Part shown: positions 1 through 6,421 of the stretch, in pieces
How the letters are laid out: every line of letters starts with the position of its first letter
How positions within the stretch are numbered: the first letter of the stretch is position 1
DNA from: an uncultured Oscillospiraceae bacterium
Lineage (GTDB): Bacteria; Bacillota; Clostridia; Oscillospirales; Oscillospiraceae
DNA length: 35,920 nt
Reading direction: 5' to 3'
Assembly: GCA_944387635.1 (NCBI GenBank)
Contig: CALXFT010000020.1
Location: 1 to 35,920, forward strand
Translations under genes and position numbers: made by a program
The notes under the pieces: model-generated
Seen by the model: the letters and a program-made list of their open reading frames with translations, nothing else
Told to the model about the DNA's origin: nothing
The model's database searches: none

Positions 1-31
1 GCCGAATGTCTGTTTTCAAACAGCATTCGGC
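1..31. terminator. Inverted repeat at window edge
   Basis: GCCGAATG at the first bases pairs with CATTCGGC at 24-31, and the inside continues with CTGTTT/AAACAG, giving a stem of about 14 bp with one bulged T. The right side is not followed by a T run. If it is a terminator it would serve a minus-strand gene ending at 32 or beyond, or a gene left of the window. The orientation cannot be settled because the left flank is missing. Confidence 0.35.
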
Positions 32-170
32 TTGTGAAATAGATGAGAAAAACAATATTGGATTGAACTATCAATAAGGCATTGGTGTGAATTACTTTAG
101 AACTCTGTCATGACAGCAAAAAGACATTTCCATCTTAGAGAAATATTATAAGCGTGGGTTTGTGGTATCT

Positions 171-308
171 TTAACTATGGGAAACTCCGGTCTCCCATTT
201 GGAAACCGCCCCTTTGGAAACGCCCATGTGGGCGGCCAGTTCATCCTGGGTGATTCCTCTCTTGCGGCGGTTTTCAATCAGGATGCGGCCCAGATTCATT
301 TCTCTCAT
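171..308 (-). pseudogene. Truncated XRE-family HTH regulator (45 aa)
   Basis: The reading frame starts at ATG 308 behind an AGGTGAG ribosome binding site and encodes 45 residues. It opens with MREMNLGRILIENRRKRGIT and includes QDELAAHMGVSKGAVSKWE, the helix-turn-helix of Cro/CI-type regulators of the 'SKGAVSKWETG' subfamily. In those proteins the text normally continues as GxSYPDI and runs on for 100-300 residues. Here it reads GVSHS and stops. The DNA-binding helices are complete except for the last helix of the five-helix fold, and the whole effector part is missing. I read this as the 5' remnant of a regulator gene cut off by deletion or insertion. A functional micro-repressor is less likely but possible, because the start signals are intact. 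Confidence 0.6.
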
Positions 309-325
309 AGCGCTCACCTCACAGT

Positions 326-355
326 ATTATATAATGTCTGCTGAATAAGCCGCAA
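326..355 (-). promoter_or_regulatory. Possible promoter for the XRE remnant
   Basis: On the minus strand TTGCGG (355-350) and TATAAT (331-326) are separated by 18 bp and lie 18 bp upstream of the XRE start codon. The -10 is perfect and the -35 is weak. Confidence 0.4.
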
Positions 356-451
356 AGCGGCACTTTTAAACCGTTTTTATGGAATTCAGACAGCAATCAA
401 TGCCTGAGAGCCTTGGTTCTCAAGGCGTTTCGCGTTGTTCTGTACGTATTA

Positions 452-556
452 TTATAATGGTTCGGGAAGCCGGATACAATGGAGGCGTGTTTCATTTTTC
501 TCTAAAAAGTCAACCGTCAGGAAACTTTTTCGCTGACATAAATCCCGATCTTCCAA
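452..556 (-). CDS. Possible 34-aa small protein, TTG start
   Basis: A TTG at 556 sits 5 bases behind a very strong ribosome binding site (GGAGGTGATTTC on the minus strand) and opens 34 codons ending in TAA at 452-454. The predicted peptide begins MEDRDLCQRKSFLTVDFLEK, is mixed in charge and has no membrane segment or metal-binding motif. I do not recognise it. The Shine-Dalgarno match is the only strong evidence; no convincing promoter was seen upstream. It lies in otherwise non-coding, fairly AT-rich sequence between the tRNA-Leu terminator and the truncated XRE gene. Two hairpins without T runs follow it (GCCTTG/CAAGGC near 412-428 and GCCGC/GCGGC near 349-361). It may be the end of a decayed gene. 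Confidence 0.25.
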   Translation of the reverse strand: MEDRDLCQRKSFLTVDFLEKNETRLHCIRLPEPL

Positions 557-654
557 GAAATCACCTCCGGTTTTTCTGCTCCAATATCAAAGGGTCTCAC
601 TGATATGGGAGTAAAGAAAGAAGGATTCCTTGCGCCCGTTTTGAAAAAATGTAC

Positions 655-708
655 AGAAAAAGGCGAGTGTTCTGAATCAGCATCTGAAATGCTGTAAGAA
701 CACTCGCC
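655..708 (-). terminator. Rho-independent terminator of tRNA-Leu
   Basis: On the minus strand, directly after the tRNA CCA end, a 12-bp perfect stem GGCGAGTGTTCT / AGAACACTCGCC (arms 708-697 and 673-662) is followed by TTTTT at 661-657. Confidence 0.9.
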
Positions 709-709
709 A

Positions 710-793
710 TGGTGCGGGCAACAGGACTCGAACCTGCACGCTTTTGGCAGTGGAACCTAAATCCACCGAGTCTACCAATTCCACCATGCCCGC
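710..793 (-). tRNA. tRNA-Leu, anticodon TAG
   Basis: The 84-nt minus-strand sequence folds as a class II (long variable arm) tRNA. The acceptor arms are GCGGGCA and TGCCCGC. The anticodon arm is GTGGA-TTTAGGT-TCCAC, with TAG at positions 34-36. The T-arm contains GGTTCGAGTCC, and the CCA end is encoded at 712-710. A TAG leucine tRNA reads CUN codons. Confidence 0.97.
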
Positions 794-796
794 GGA

Positions 797-885
797 ACAA
801 ATTGACAATGGATAATTGATAATTTTCTATAATTTTCTATAATTTTCCATTGTCCATTGTCAATTGTCAATTGTCTTTCGTCTAT
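797..885. repeat. AT-rich palindromic intergenic repeat
   Basis: The stretch consists of iterated heptamer-like words (ATTGACA, ATGGATA, ATTGATA, ATTTTCT, then TCCATTG, TCAATTG). GACAATGGA at its left end is the inverse of TCCATTGTC near its middle, so it can form a long hairpin. Shorter members of the same family lie at 4045-4065 and 22263-22300. Its AT content contrasts sharply with the GC-rich genes on either side. Confidence 0.6.
836..863 (-). promoter_or_regulatory. Probable tRNA-Leu promoter inside the AT-rich repeat
   Basis: On the minus strand TTGACA (863-858) and TATAGA (841-836) are 16 bp apart, about 43 bp upstream of the tRNA 5' end. A second TTGACA (870-865) and a second TATAGA (831-826) lie in register because the region is repetitive. 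No other promoter for the tRNA is visible. Confidence 0.5.
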
Positions 886-917
886 CTTACCACGTCATCT
901 GTCCCTTGTCAATCGGC

Positions 918-2525
918 TCAATCCTTCCACTTGCCGATGAGATTGCGGATCTGGGCCGTGAGCTTGGCGTTGTCCTTGTTGGTCCGGCCCTTCCGGGTCC
1001 TGACCAGAGCCAGGAGCTCTTCGGCCGCGGCCACCAGCTCTCCGTAGACCTGCTTGGCCCGCTGGCTGCCCTTGAAGGCCTCGGCCCGGTCCAGCTTCAC
1101 CCCTTCGGTGTACTGGGTCATTTTGCCGGTGAGAAGGTCGTACTCCGTGCCGCTGTAGGGGGCGTCCGCCTGGTACCCCAGATCCTTCAGAGTTTTCTCG
1201 AAGGCGGTGCAGCTGGCGTCGTCGCCGTGGTTGACGAAGACCATTTGGGGCTTCTTTTGGAATTTGCCCAGCCAGTTCAGCAGGCCCTCCTTGTCCGCGT
1301 GGCCCGAGGTGCCGTGGAGGGTGGCGATCTGGGCGTGGACCGCGATCTGCTCCCCGAAGAGCTTGACGCTGGAGGCCCCGTCCTGGAGCTTCCGGCCCAG
1401 GGAGTTCTCCGCCTGGTAGCCCACGAAGAGGATGATGCTCTCCCCCCGCCACAGGTTGTGCTTTAAGTGGTGGCGGATACGGCCCGCCTCGCACATGCCG
1501 CTGGCGGACAGAATCACCTTGGGCTCCTGGTCCGCGTTGATGTTCTTGGACTCCTCGGAGCTGACGGACAGCCGGATGCCGTCGAACCAGATGGGGTTGA
1601 TCCCCTGGCGCACAATGGCGGAGGTCTCCTCGTCAAAGCACGCCGGGTCGCATTGCAGGAAGATTCCCGTGGCCTCCACGGCCAGCGGGGAGTCCACATA
1701 GACCGGGAAGCCGTCGTGGCCCTTCACCAGGCCCCGCTGCTTGATCTCCCGGATGGCGTAGAGCATCTCCTGGGTCCGGCCCACGGCAAAGGAGGGGATC
1801 ACCAGGTTGCCGCCCTGGTCCAGAGCCTGCTGGATGTAAAACGCCAGTTCCCCCACCGTGTCACGCCGGGTCTTCTCGTGGTACCGGTCGCCGTAGGTGG
1901 ACTCGATGACCAGATAGTCCGCCGCGTCCACACTCTGGGGGTCCTTAATCAGGGGCTGGTTCACGTTGCCCACGTCGCCGCTGAAGACGATCTTCCGGGT
2001 TTCGTCCCCCTCGGTCAGCCACAGCTCCACGGCGGCGGAGCCCAGGAGGTGGCCGATGTCCGTCAGCCGCAGGACAATGCCCTCGGCCACCCGCATGGAC
2101 TCCCCGTACCGGCAGGGCCGGAGCTTTCCGACGGCGGTTCTGGCATCGGCAATGGTGTACACCGGCTCCACCGGCTCCTCACCGGCCCGCTCCGCCTTCC
2201 GGCTGCGCCACTGGGCCTCGGACTCCTGAATGTGGGCCGAGTCCAGCAGCATAATGCTGCACAGGCTGCAGGTGGCCTCCGTGGCGTAAATGGGGCCGGA
2301 GAACCCGTCCTTGCACAGCTTGGGCAGCATGCCCGAGTGGTCGATGTGGGCGTGAGTCAGAAACACGGCCTCGATGGCGCCGGCCGCCACCGGCAGGGTG
2401 ATATTCTGGAACACATCCGCCCCCTGCTCCATGCCGCAGTCTACCAGATAATACCGGCCGCCGACTTCCAGCAGGGTACAGCTGCCTGTGACCTCGTGGG
2501 TCGCGCCGATGAATTGGACTTTCAT
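918..2525 (-). CDS. Beta-CASP metallo-beta-lactamase-fold hydrolase
   Basis: This 535-aa protein belongs to the family of mRNA 3'-end processing factors and RNase J-like nucleases (COG1236 type). Visible motifs in order are the zinc ligand motif HAHIDH (about residues 58-63), the later histidine in DIGHLLGSA, the bridging aspartate in FSGDVG and the beta-CASP motif IESTYGDRYHE. These are followed by PSFAVGRTQEML, the conserved histidines of SASGMCEAGRIRHHL, and VNHGDD near the C-terminus. A cytoplasmic, zinc-dependent phosphodiesterase acting on RNA is expected; the physiological substrate is not known for most bacterial members. The last 40 residues are a basic helical tail. I chose ATG 2525 because GGAGGTG lies just upstream; an in-frame upstream start at 2618 would overlap the promoter. 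The gene is divergent from the ruv operon. Confidence 0.9.
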   Translation of the reverse strand: MKVQFIGATHEVTGSCTLLEVGGRYYLVDCGMEQGADVFQNITLPVAAGAIEAVFLTHAHIDHSGMLPKLCKDGFSGPIYATEATCSLCSIMLLDSAHIQESEAQWRSRKAERAGEEPVEPVYTIADARTAVGKLRPCRYGESMRVAEGIVLRLTDIGHLLGSAAVELWLTEGDETRKIVFSGDVGNVNQPLIKDPQSVDAADYLVIESTYGDRYHEKTRRDTVGELAFYIQQALDQGGNLVIPSFAVGRTQEMLYAIREIKQRGLVKGHDGFPVYVDSPLAVEATGIFLQCDPACFDEETSAIVRQGINPIWFDGIRLSVSSEESKNINADQEPKVILSASGMCEAGRIRHHLKHNLWRGESIILFVGYQAENSLGRKLQDGASSVKLFGEQIAVHAQIATLHGTSGHADKEGLLNWLGKFQKKPQMVFVNHGDDASCTAFEKTLKDLGYQADAPYSGTEYDLLTGKMTQYTEGVKLDRAEAFKGSQRAKQVYGELVAAAEELLALVRTRKGRTNKDNAKLTAQIRNLIGKWKD

Positions 2526-2589
2526 AATTCGCACCTCCAATGGTACCCGGATAAACCGGACGAAAAAAGCGGCTTCCTCTATATTCATA

Positions 2590-2618
2590 AGTATAGCACG
2601 GTTTCCCGCCTGGGGCAA
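2590..2618 (-). promoter_or_regulatory. Promoter of the beta-CASP hydrolase gene
   Basis: Minus strand TTGCCC (2618-2613), 17-bp spacer, TATACT (2595-2590), about 65 bp upstream of the start codon. Confidence 0.65.
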
Positions 2619-2651
2619 GAGGACGTTTTTTTCAATCTGGGCCTAGGAATT

Positions 2652-2680
2652 TTGAAACAAATGTGCTATGATACTATAGA
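2652..2680 (+). promoter_or_regulatory. Promoter of the ruv operon
   Basis: TTGAAA (2652-2657), 17-bp spacer, TATAGA (2675-2680), 55 bp upstream of the first start codon of the operon. Confidence 0.65.
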
Positions 2681-2735
2681 TATGGAGCGGCTGAGGCGCG
2701 TTGCCCAGTTTTTTCAGCCGCCGGAGGAGACGCCC

Positions 2736-2903
2736 ATGGAAGACAAGCACGAGAAAAATCCCCGGGAACACACCGAAGCGGAGCAGGCGGAGGGCTATAC
2801 CCCCCGGCCCGCCGGTCAGGTCTGGGCCGCCCGGGCGGGACTGGTCCTGGCCATCGGATTTGTGATCTGGCAGGTTCTGACCATTGCCAGGGGAGGTCTG
2901 TAA
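2736..2903 (+). CDS. Small single-pass membrane protein (55 aa), leads the ruv operon
   Basis: ATG 2736 follows GGAGGAG with 5 bases between. The 55-residue product has a hydrophilic, charged N-terminal half (MEDKHEKNPREHTEAEQAEG) and one C-terminal membrane helix (about residues 30-50, AGLVLAIGFVIWQVLTIA), with almost nothing after it. The charge pattern suggests a mostly cytoplasmic N-terminus, but topology is an inference. Its TAA overlaps the ATG of ruvC by one base (TAATG), so the two are probably translationally coupled. An earlier in-frame ATG at 2682 would fall at the transcription start and lacks a ribosome binding site. The function is unknown to me and no ruv-associated family comes to mind. 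Confidence 0.75.
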   Translation: MEDKHEKNPREHTEAEQAEGYTPRPAGQVWAARAGLVLAIGFVIWQVLTIARGGL

Positions 2904-3403
2904 TGCGGATTCTGGGCATTGATCCCGGCTACGGCATCACCGGCTTCGGCCTCATCGAGGCCCAGGGCAGTCAGTACCGGCTGCTCAACTGCGGGGCCAT
3001 CACCACACCCCCCAATACGGACTTTTCCTGGCGGCTGGAAGTGATCTATGAGGACATGCGGCAGCTGCTGGAAAGGGCTAAGCCCGACGCCGTGGCCATT
3101 GAGGAGCTGTTCTTCGGCCAGAACGTGACCACCGGCATTGGCGTGGCCCAGAGCCGGGGGGTGATATTGCTGGCCATCCGTCAGGCGGGACTGACCCCGG
3201 TGCCGTACAAGCCCATGCAGGTCAAGCAGGCGGTGGTGGGCTACGGCAGCGCCACCAAGCACCAGGTCCAGGAGATGACCAAGCGGCTGCTCCACCTGCA
3301 GGCCATGCCCAAGCCCGACGACGCCGCCGACGCCATTGCCATCGCCCTGTGCCATGCCCGTTCCAGCACTTCCCTGCTGGCCCGGTACCAGGCCCGGGGC
3401 TGA
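2903..3403 (+). CDS. ruvC: Crossover junction endodeoxyribonuclease RuvC
   Basis: This 166-aa homodimeric nuclease resolves Holliday junctions by symmetrical cleavage, working with the RuvAB branch-migration motor. The RNase H-like fold is recognisable from MRILGIDPGYG at the N-terminus with catalytic Asp7, the acidic pair in AIEELFFGQN (Glu67/Glu68), and the C-terminal motif KPDDAADAIAIALCH that supplies Asp140 and Asp143. The length matches the family. It starts inside the stop codon of the preceding 55-aa gene and is followed 16 bp later by ruvA, giving the order ruvC-ruvA-ruvB. Confidence 0.98.
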   Translation: MRILGIDPGYGITGFGLIEAQGSQYRLLNCGAITTPPNTDFSWRLEVIYEDMRQLLERAKPDAVAIEELFFGQNVTTGIGVAQSRGVILLAIRQAGLTPVPYKPMQVKQAVVGYGSATKHQVQEMTKRLLHLQAMPKPDDAADAIAIALCHARSSTSLLARYQARG

Positions 3404-3419
3404 GAACAGGAGGAACCCT

Positions 3420-4022
3420 ATGCTTTACTATGTGTCCGGCACCGTGGCGGTGCTGGAGCCGGGTTTGGCGGTCATCGACTGCGGCGGCGTGGGCTACGGA
3501 TGCCGGATCACCGCCTACACCGCCGGTCAGCTGAAGCTCAACCAGAACGCCAAACTCTTTGTCACCGAATCCATCCGGGAGGACGCCTTCGACCTGTACG
3601 GCTTTTCCAGCCGGGAGGAGCAGCGGTGCTATGAGTTGCTGACCTCGGTCAACGGCGTAGGCCCCAAGGCGGCCATGGCCATTCTCTCCGGCTGCGGCCC
3701 TCAGAACTTCACTCTGGCGGTCATGACCGGGGACGAGAAAGCCCTTACCGCCGCCCAGGGCATTGGCAAGAAAATCGCCCAGCGGATCATTCTCGAGCTG
3801 AAGGACAAGCTCGGCGGCGGAGCTGCCGAGCTGGACTTCTCCGCCGGAAGCGCCGCCGTACCCGCGCAGAAGGGCAGCAACCTGGCCCTGGCCCAGGCGG
3901 CGCTCCAGGAGCTGGGCTACTCCGCCGCGGAAATCGGCATGGCCCTGAAGGGGGCGGACGCCTCCGCCTCCGTAGAAGACCTGGTGCGCTACGGCCTGCG
4001 CGCCATGGTCATGAAGGGATAA
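3420..4022 (+). CDS. ruvA: Holliday junction DNA helicase subunit RuvA
   Basis: This 200-aa protein binds the Holliday junction as a tetramer and loads RuvB. The N-terminal OB-fold begins MLYYVSGTVAVLEPGLAVID. The two helix-hairpin-helix segments are visible in LLTSVNGVGPKAAMAILSG and AAQGIGKKIAQRIILELKDK. A flexible linker of about residues 135-155, rich in Ala/Gly/Ser, leads to domain III (ALAQAALQELGYSAAEI), which contacts RuvB. ATG 3420 is preceded by AGGAGG with 6 bases; the upstream part of the same open frame overlaps ruvC and is not used. Confidence 0.98.
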   Translation: MLYYVSGTVAVLEPGLAVIDCGGVGYGCRITAYTAGQLKLNQNAKLFVTESIREDAFDLYGFSSREEQRCYELLTSVNGVGPKAAMAILSGCGPQNFTLAVMTGDEKALTAAQGIGKKIAQRIILELKDKLGGGAAELDFSAGSAAVPAQKGSNLALAQAALQELGYSAAEIGMALKGADASASVEDLVRYGLRAMVMKG

Positions 4023-4044
4023 ACCAGGCGCGGAGGCCGAACCG

Positions 4045-4065
4045 AATTATCCATTGTCCATTATC
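4045..4065. repeat. Short AT-rich repeat between ruvA and ruvB
   Basis: Contains ATTATCCATTGTCCATTATC, the same words as the repeat at 797-885 and 22263-22300. It lies within the transcribed 64-bp gap between ruvA and ruvB, just before the ruvB ribosome binding site (CCGGAGGA). Confidence 0.5.
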
Positions 4066-4086
4066 TAACCCTCCGGAGGAACCCAT

Positions 4087-5124
4087 ATGAGCCTTGAATT
4101 TTCCCAGGATCTGGATGCCCCCCTGGTCAGTCCCGCCTTTGCCCCCCAGGATGCCGGGGAGATCGGCCTGCGTCCGAAGCGCCTTTCCGACTATACAGGC
4201 CAGGAGAAGGCAAAGGGGAACCTGTCCATCTATATTGAAGCGGCCCGCCGCCGGGGGGAGCCCCTGGACCACACCCTGCTCTACGGCCCTCCGGGGCTGG
4301 GCAAGACCACCCTGGCCGGAGTCATTGCCAATGAGATGGGGGTCAACATCCGCATCACCTCCGGCCCCGCCATTGAAAAGCCCGGAGACCTGGCGGCTCT
4401 GCTGACCAACCTGAGCCCCGGGGACATCCTCTTTATCGACGAGATCCACCGGCTTAACCGGGTGGTGGAGGAGATCCTGTACCCGGCCATGGAGGACTTT
4501 GCCATCGACATCATCGTGGGCAAAGGCCCCAGCGCCAACTCCATCCGCCTGGACCTGCCCAAGTTCACCCTGGTGGGCGCCACCACCCGGGCGGGCCAGC
4601 TGTCCGCCCCCCTGCGGGACCGGTTCGGCGTGAACCTGCGCCTGGAGCTGTATACCCATGAGGAGCTGGCCCGGATCGTCAAGCGCAGCGCCGCCATTCT
4701 GGGCATGCCCATCGAGGACGCGGGGGCCATGGAGATCGCCTCCCGGAGCCGGGGCACGCCCCGGATCGCCAACCGCTTCCTGCGCCGGGTCCGGGACTTC
4801 GCCCAGGTCATGGGCGACGGCACCATCACCAAGGAGACCGCGGACCTGGCCCTGAGCCGCCTGGAGGTGGACAAGCTGGGCCTGGACAACATCGACCGGC
4901 GGATGCTCACGGCCATCATTCAGAACTACTCCGGCGGCCCCGTGGGTCTGGAAACCCTGGCGGCCACCATCGGAGAAGAGGCGGTGACCCTGGAGGACGT
5001 GTACGAGCCCTACCTGATGCAGCTGGGCTTCCTGACCCGGACCCCCCGGGGCCGGTGCGTCACGCCCCTGGCCTATGACCATCTGCGCATCCCCTTCCAG
5101 GGACAGACCCGGTTCTCCCTGTGA
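4087..5124 (+). CDS. ruvB: Holliday junction branch migration ATPase RuvB
   Basis: This 345-aa AAA+ hexameric motor drives branch migration with RuvA. The Walker A motif GPPGLGKTT is at residues 67-75 and Walker [12 protein letters not shown] at about 113-123. Sensor 1 and the arginine finger lie in [19 protein letters not shown] (about 163-181). Sensor 2 is in [18 protein letters not shown], and the C-terminal winged helix ends [17 protein letters not shown] 4087 follows CCGGAGGA with 6 bases. It is the last gene of the ruv operon; no T-rich terminator hairpin was seen in the short gap before the next promoter. Confidence 0.98.
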   Translation: MSLEFSQDLDAPLVSPAFAPQDAGEIGLRPKRLSDYTGQEKAKGNLSIYIEAARRRGEPLDHTLLYGPPGLGKTTLAGVIANEMGVNIRITSGPAIEKPGDLAALLTNLSPGDILFIDEIHRLNRVVEEILYPAMEDFAIDIIVGKGPSANSIRLDLPKFTLVGATTRAGQLSAPLRDRFGVNLRLELYTHEELARIVKRSAAILGMPIEDAGAMEIASRSRGTPRIANRFLRRVRDFAQVMGDGTITKETADLALSRLEVDKLGLDNIDRRMLTAIIQNYSGGPVGLETLAATIGEEAVTLEDVYEPYLMQLGFLTRTPRGRCVTPLAYDHLRIPFQGQTRFSL

Positions 5125-5188
5125 GCCAGGGAAGAGAAGAACCGCGGAAAAATCCTGAAAAAACGGGAAGAAATTTTTTCACAAAGCA

Positions 5189-5217
5189 TTGACAATTTGT
5201 TCACATTTGTGTATAAT
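5189..5217 (+). promoter_or_regulatory. Consensus promoter of the zinc-ribbon gene
   Basis: TTGACA (5189-5194), 17-bp spacer, TATAAT (5212-5217): a perfect housekeeping promoter. It predicts a leader of about 98 nt before the start codon at 5322. I found no recognisable riboswitch in that leader. Confidence 0.9.
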
Positions 5218-5321
5218 CCCGTTTGTGGAATTCTTTCCGCCCTATTCTATCTACCCTGCGTAATCACCTGTAACCAATCCGGAATTTCACGGGGCAAACA
5301 AACCGAAGAGAGGTATTTTTC

Positions 5322-5600
5322 ATGTACGAAGACAAGACTTTAGTGTGCAAAGAGTGCGGCAACGAGTTTGTGTTTACCGCCGGTGAGCAGGAGTTCTACG
5401 CAGAGCGCGGCTTCCAGAACGAGCCCCAGCGCTGCAAGGCTTGCCGCGACGCCCGCAAGAACGCTACCCGCGGTCCCCGTGAGTTCTTTACCGCTACCTG
5501 CGCGCGCTGCGGCGGCGAGGCCAAGGTGCCTTTCCAGCCCAAGACCGACCGTCCCGTGTACTGCAGCGAGTGCTTCGCTCAGATGCGCGGCAATGGCTGA
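5322..5600 (+). CDS. Zinc-ribbon domain protein (92 aa)
   Basis: The protein carries two CxxC...CxxC zinc sites. The first is CKECGNEFVF ... CKACRDAR (about residues 9-45); between the halves runs TAGEQEFYAERGFQNEPQRC, typical of the 'probable zinc-ribbon' (zf-trcl) family. The second is CARCGGEAKVPFQPKTDRPV then CSECF (about 65-85), a CxxC ribbon common in Clostridia. There is no membrane segment or enzyme domain, so a nucleic-acid- or protein-binding role is likely, but nothing specific can be assigned. The perfect promoter and strong terminator indicate a highly expressed single-gene unit. ATG 5322 follows GAGAGG. Confidence 0.9.
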   Translation: MYEDKTLVCKECGNEFVFTAGEQEFYAERGFQNEPQRCKACRDARKNATRGPREFFTATCARCGGEAKVPFQPKTDRPVYCSECFAQMRGNG

Positions 5601-5618
5601 TCGCTGAACAAGAAAAGA

Positions 5619-5647
5619 CAGGACCGGATCTTCCGGTCCTGTTTTTT
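5619..5647 (+). terminator. Terminator between two convergent small genes
   Basis: Perfect 10-bp stem CAGGACCGGA / TCCGGTCCTG with a 3-base loop, followed by TTTTTT. On the other strand it is followed by a TCTTTTCT tract, so it may also end the minus-strand small gene at 5651-5752. Confidence 0.93.
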
Positions 5648-5650
5648 CGG

Positions 5651-5752
5651 TCATCCGTTGCGAATCTGGTTCTCCAGGCGTCCGGAGCGGATCACCGGGG
5701 GCTTGGGATCGGCCAGCTCCCAGGTGTCGGGTTTTTGTTTCTCTTCCTTCAC
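5651..5752 (-). CDS. Small hydrophilic protein (33 aa), GTG start
   Basis: A GTG at 5752 follows GCGAGGTG by a normal distance and opens 33 codons ending in TGA. The peptide is charged and proline-containing (starts MKEEKQKPDTWELADPKPPV, ends RLENQIRNG), with no membrane helix. Four things argue that it is real: the ribosome binding site, the GC-rich third-position pattern typical of the neighbouring genes, the compact fit between start signals and a shared convergent terminator, and the lack of another gene in the gap. An in-frame GTG three codons upstream (5761) overlaps the ribosome binding site. No promoter was convincing (TATACT lies near 5803). The function is unknown. Confidence 0.5.
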   Translation of the reverse strand: MKEEKQKPDTWELADPKPPVIRSGRLENQIRNG

Positions 5753-5956
5753 AGTGTTCACCTCGCTGCCCAGGGTTCTCCCGCTTTGCGGGGTCCGGCC
5801 TTAGTATATGCGGATTATGGCGATTTAGCCGCGCTTCGCTTCCCCCAGGGACCGCGCCGAGGGCGCGGCAGGGAAATGTAAATTATCTGTGAACATATTG
5901 CATCCGAAATGAAAATATGCTAGAGTATTATGTAGCGAGCGACATTTTTCGGGGAG

Positions 5957-6421
5957 GTGATTTTTCTGCAGGACCATTTCGGCGTGCTGGTCCGGAGGCT
6001 CAACACCAGTATGAAACAGAATATGAGCGCTGCCCTGGAGACTTCGGAACTGACCGCTGCCCAGGGCCACATTATGGGTTTTGTAGCCCAGCGGCAGGAG
6101 CCGCCTTGCTCCCGGGATATTGAGGCGGCCTTCGGCCTGAGCCATCCCACGGTGTCCGGAATCCTGGCACGGCTGGTGAAGAAGGAATTTCTGGAGCTCC
6201 GGCCCGATCCCAGGGACCACCGGTATAACCGGATCTATGTGCTGCCCAAGGGACAGCAGCTCAACCAGATCATGCATCAGCGCATGCTGGACACCGAGCG
6301 GCAGGTCGTGGCAGGCTTCACCGACCTGGAGCAGGCCCAGTTCCGGGACTTCCTGGAACGGGCCATCGCGAACATGGAAACAAAGGAAAACCAATCTTTC
6401 AAGGAGGAACCTAAGGAATGA
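5957..6421 (+). CDS. MarR-family transcriptional regulator
   Basis: This winged-helix regulator of about 151-154 residues has the MarR layout: an N-terminal dimerisation helix (HFGVLVRRLNTSMKQNM), a recognition region (DIEAAFGLSHPTVSGILARL, about residues 55-75), a beta-wing (LRPDPRDHRYNRIYVLPKG) and a long C-terminal helix. It is the first gene of an operon with two ABC exporter genes, and its stop overlaps the next start (ATGA). It probably represses the exporter and responds to an exported compound. The start is unclear: GTG 5957 lies inside the ribosome binding site GGGGAGGTG, so CTG 5966, six bases behind that site, is the more natural start. An imperfect palindrome (CATATT ... AATATG, about 5894-5919) upstream could be its operator. 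Confidence 0.9.
   Translation: MIFLQDHFGVLVRRLNTSMKQNMSAALETSELTAAQGHIMGFVAQRQEPPCSRDIEAAFGLSHPTVSGILARLVKKEFLELRPDPRDHRYNRIYVLPKGQQLNQIMHQRMLDTERQVVAGFTDLEQAQFRDFLERAIANMETKENQSFKEEPKE

Noticed and set aside
1467-2903. Long plus-strand frame opposite the beta-CASP gene
   Set aside because: It is the complement of a well-supported hydrolase gene; only its last 56 codons (2736-2903) form a real gene with start signals.
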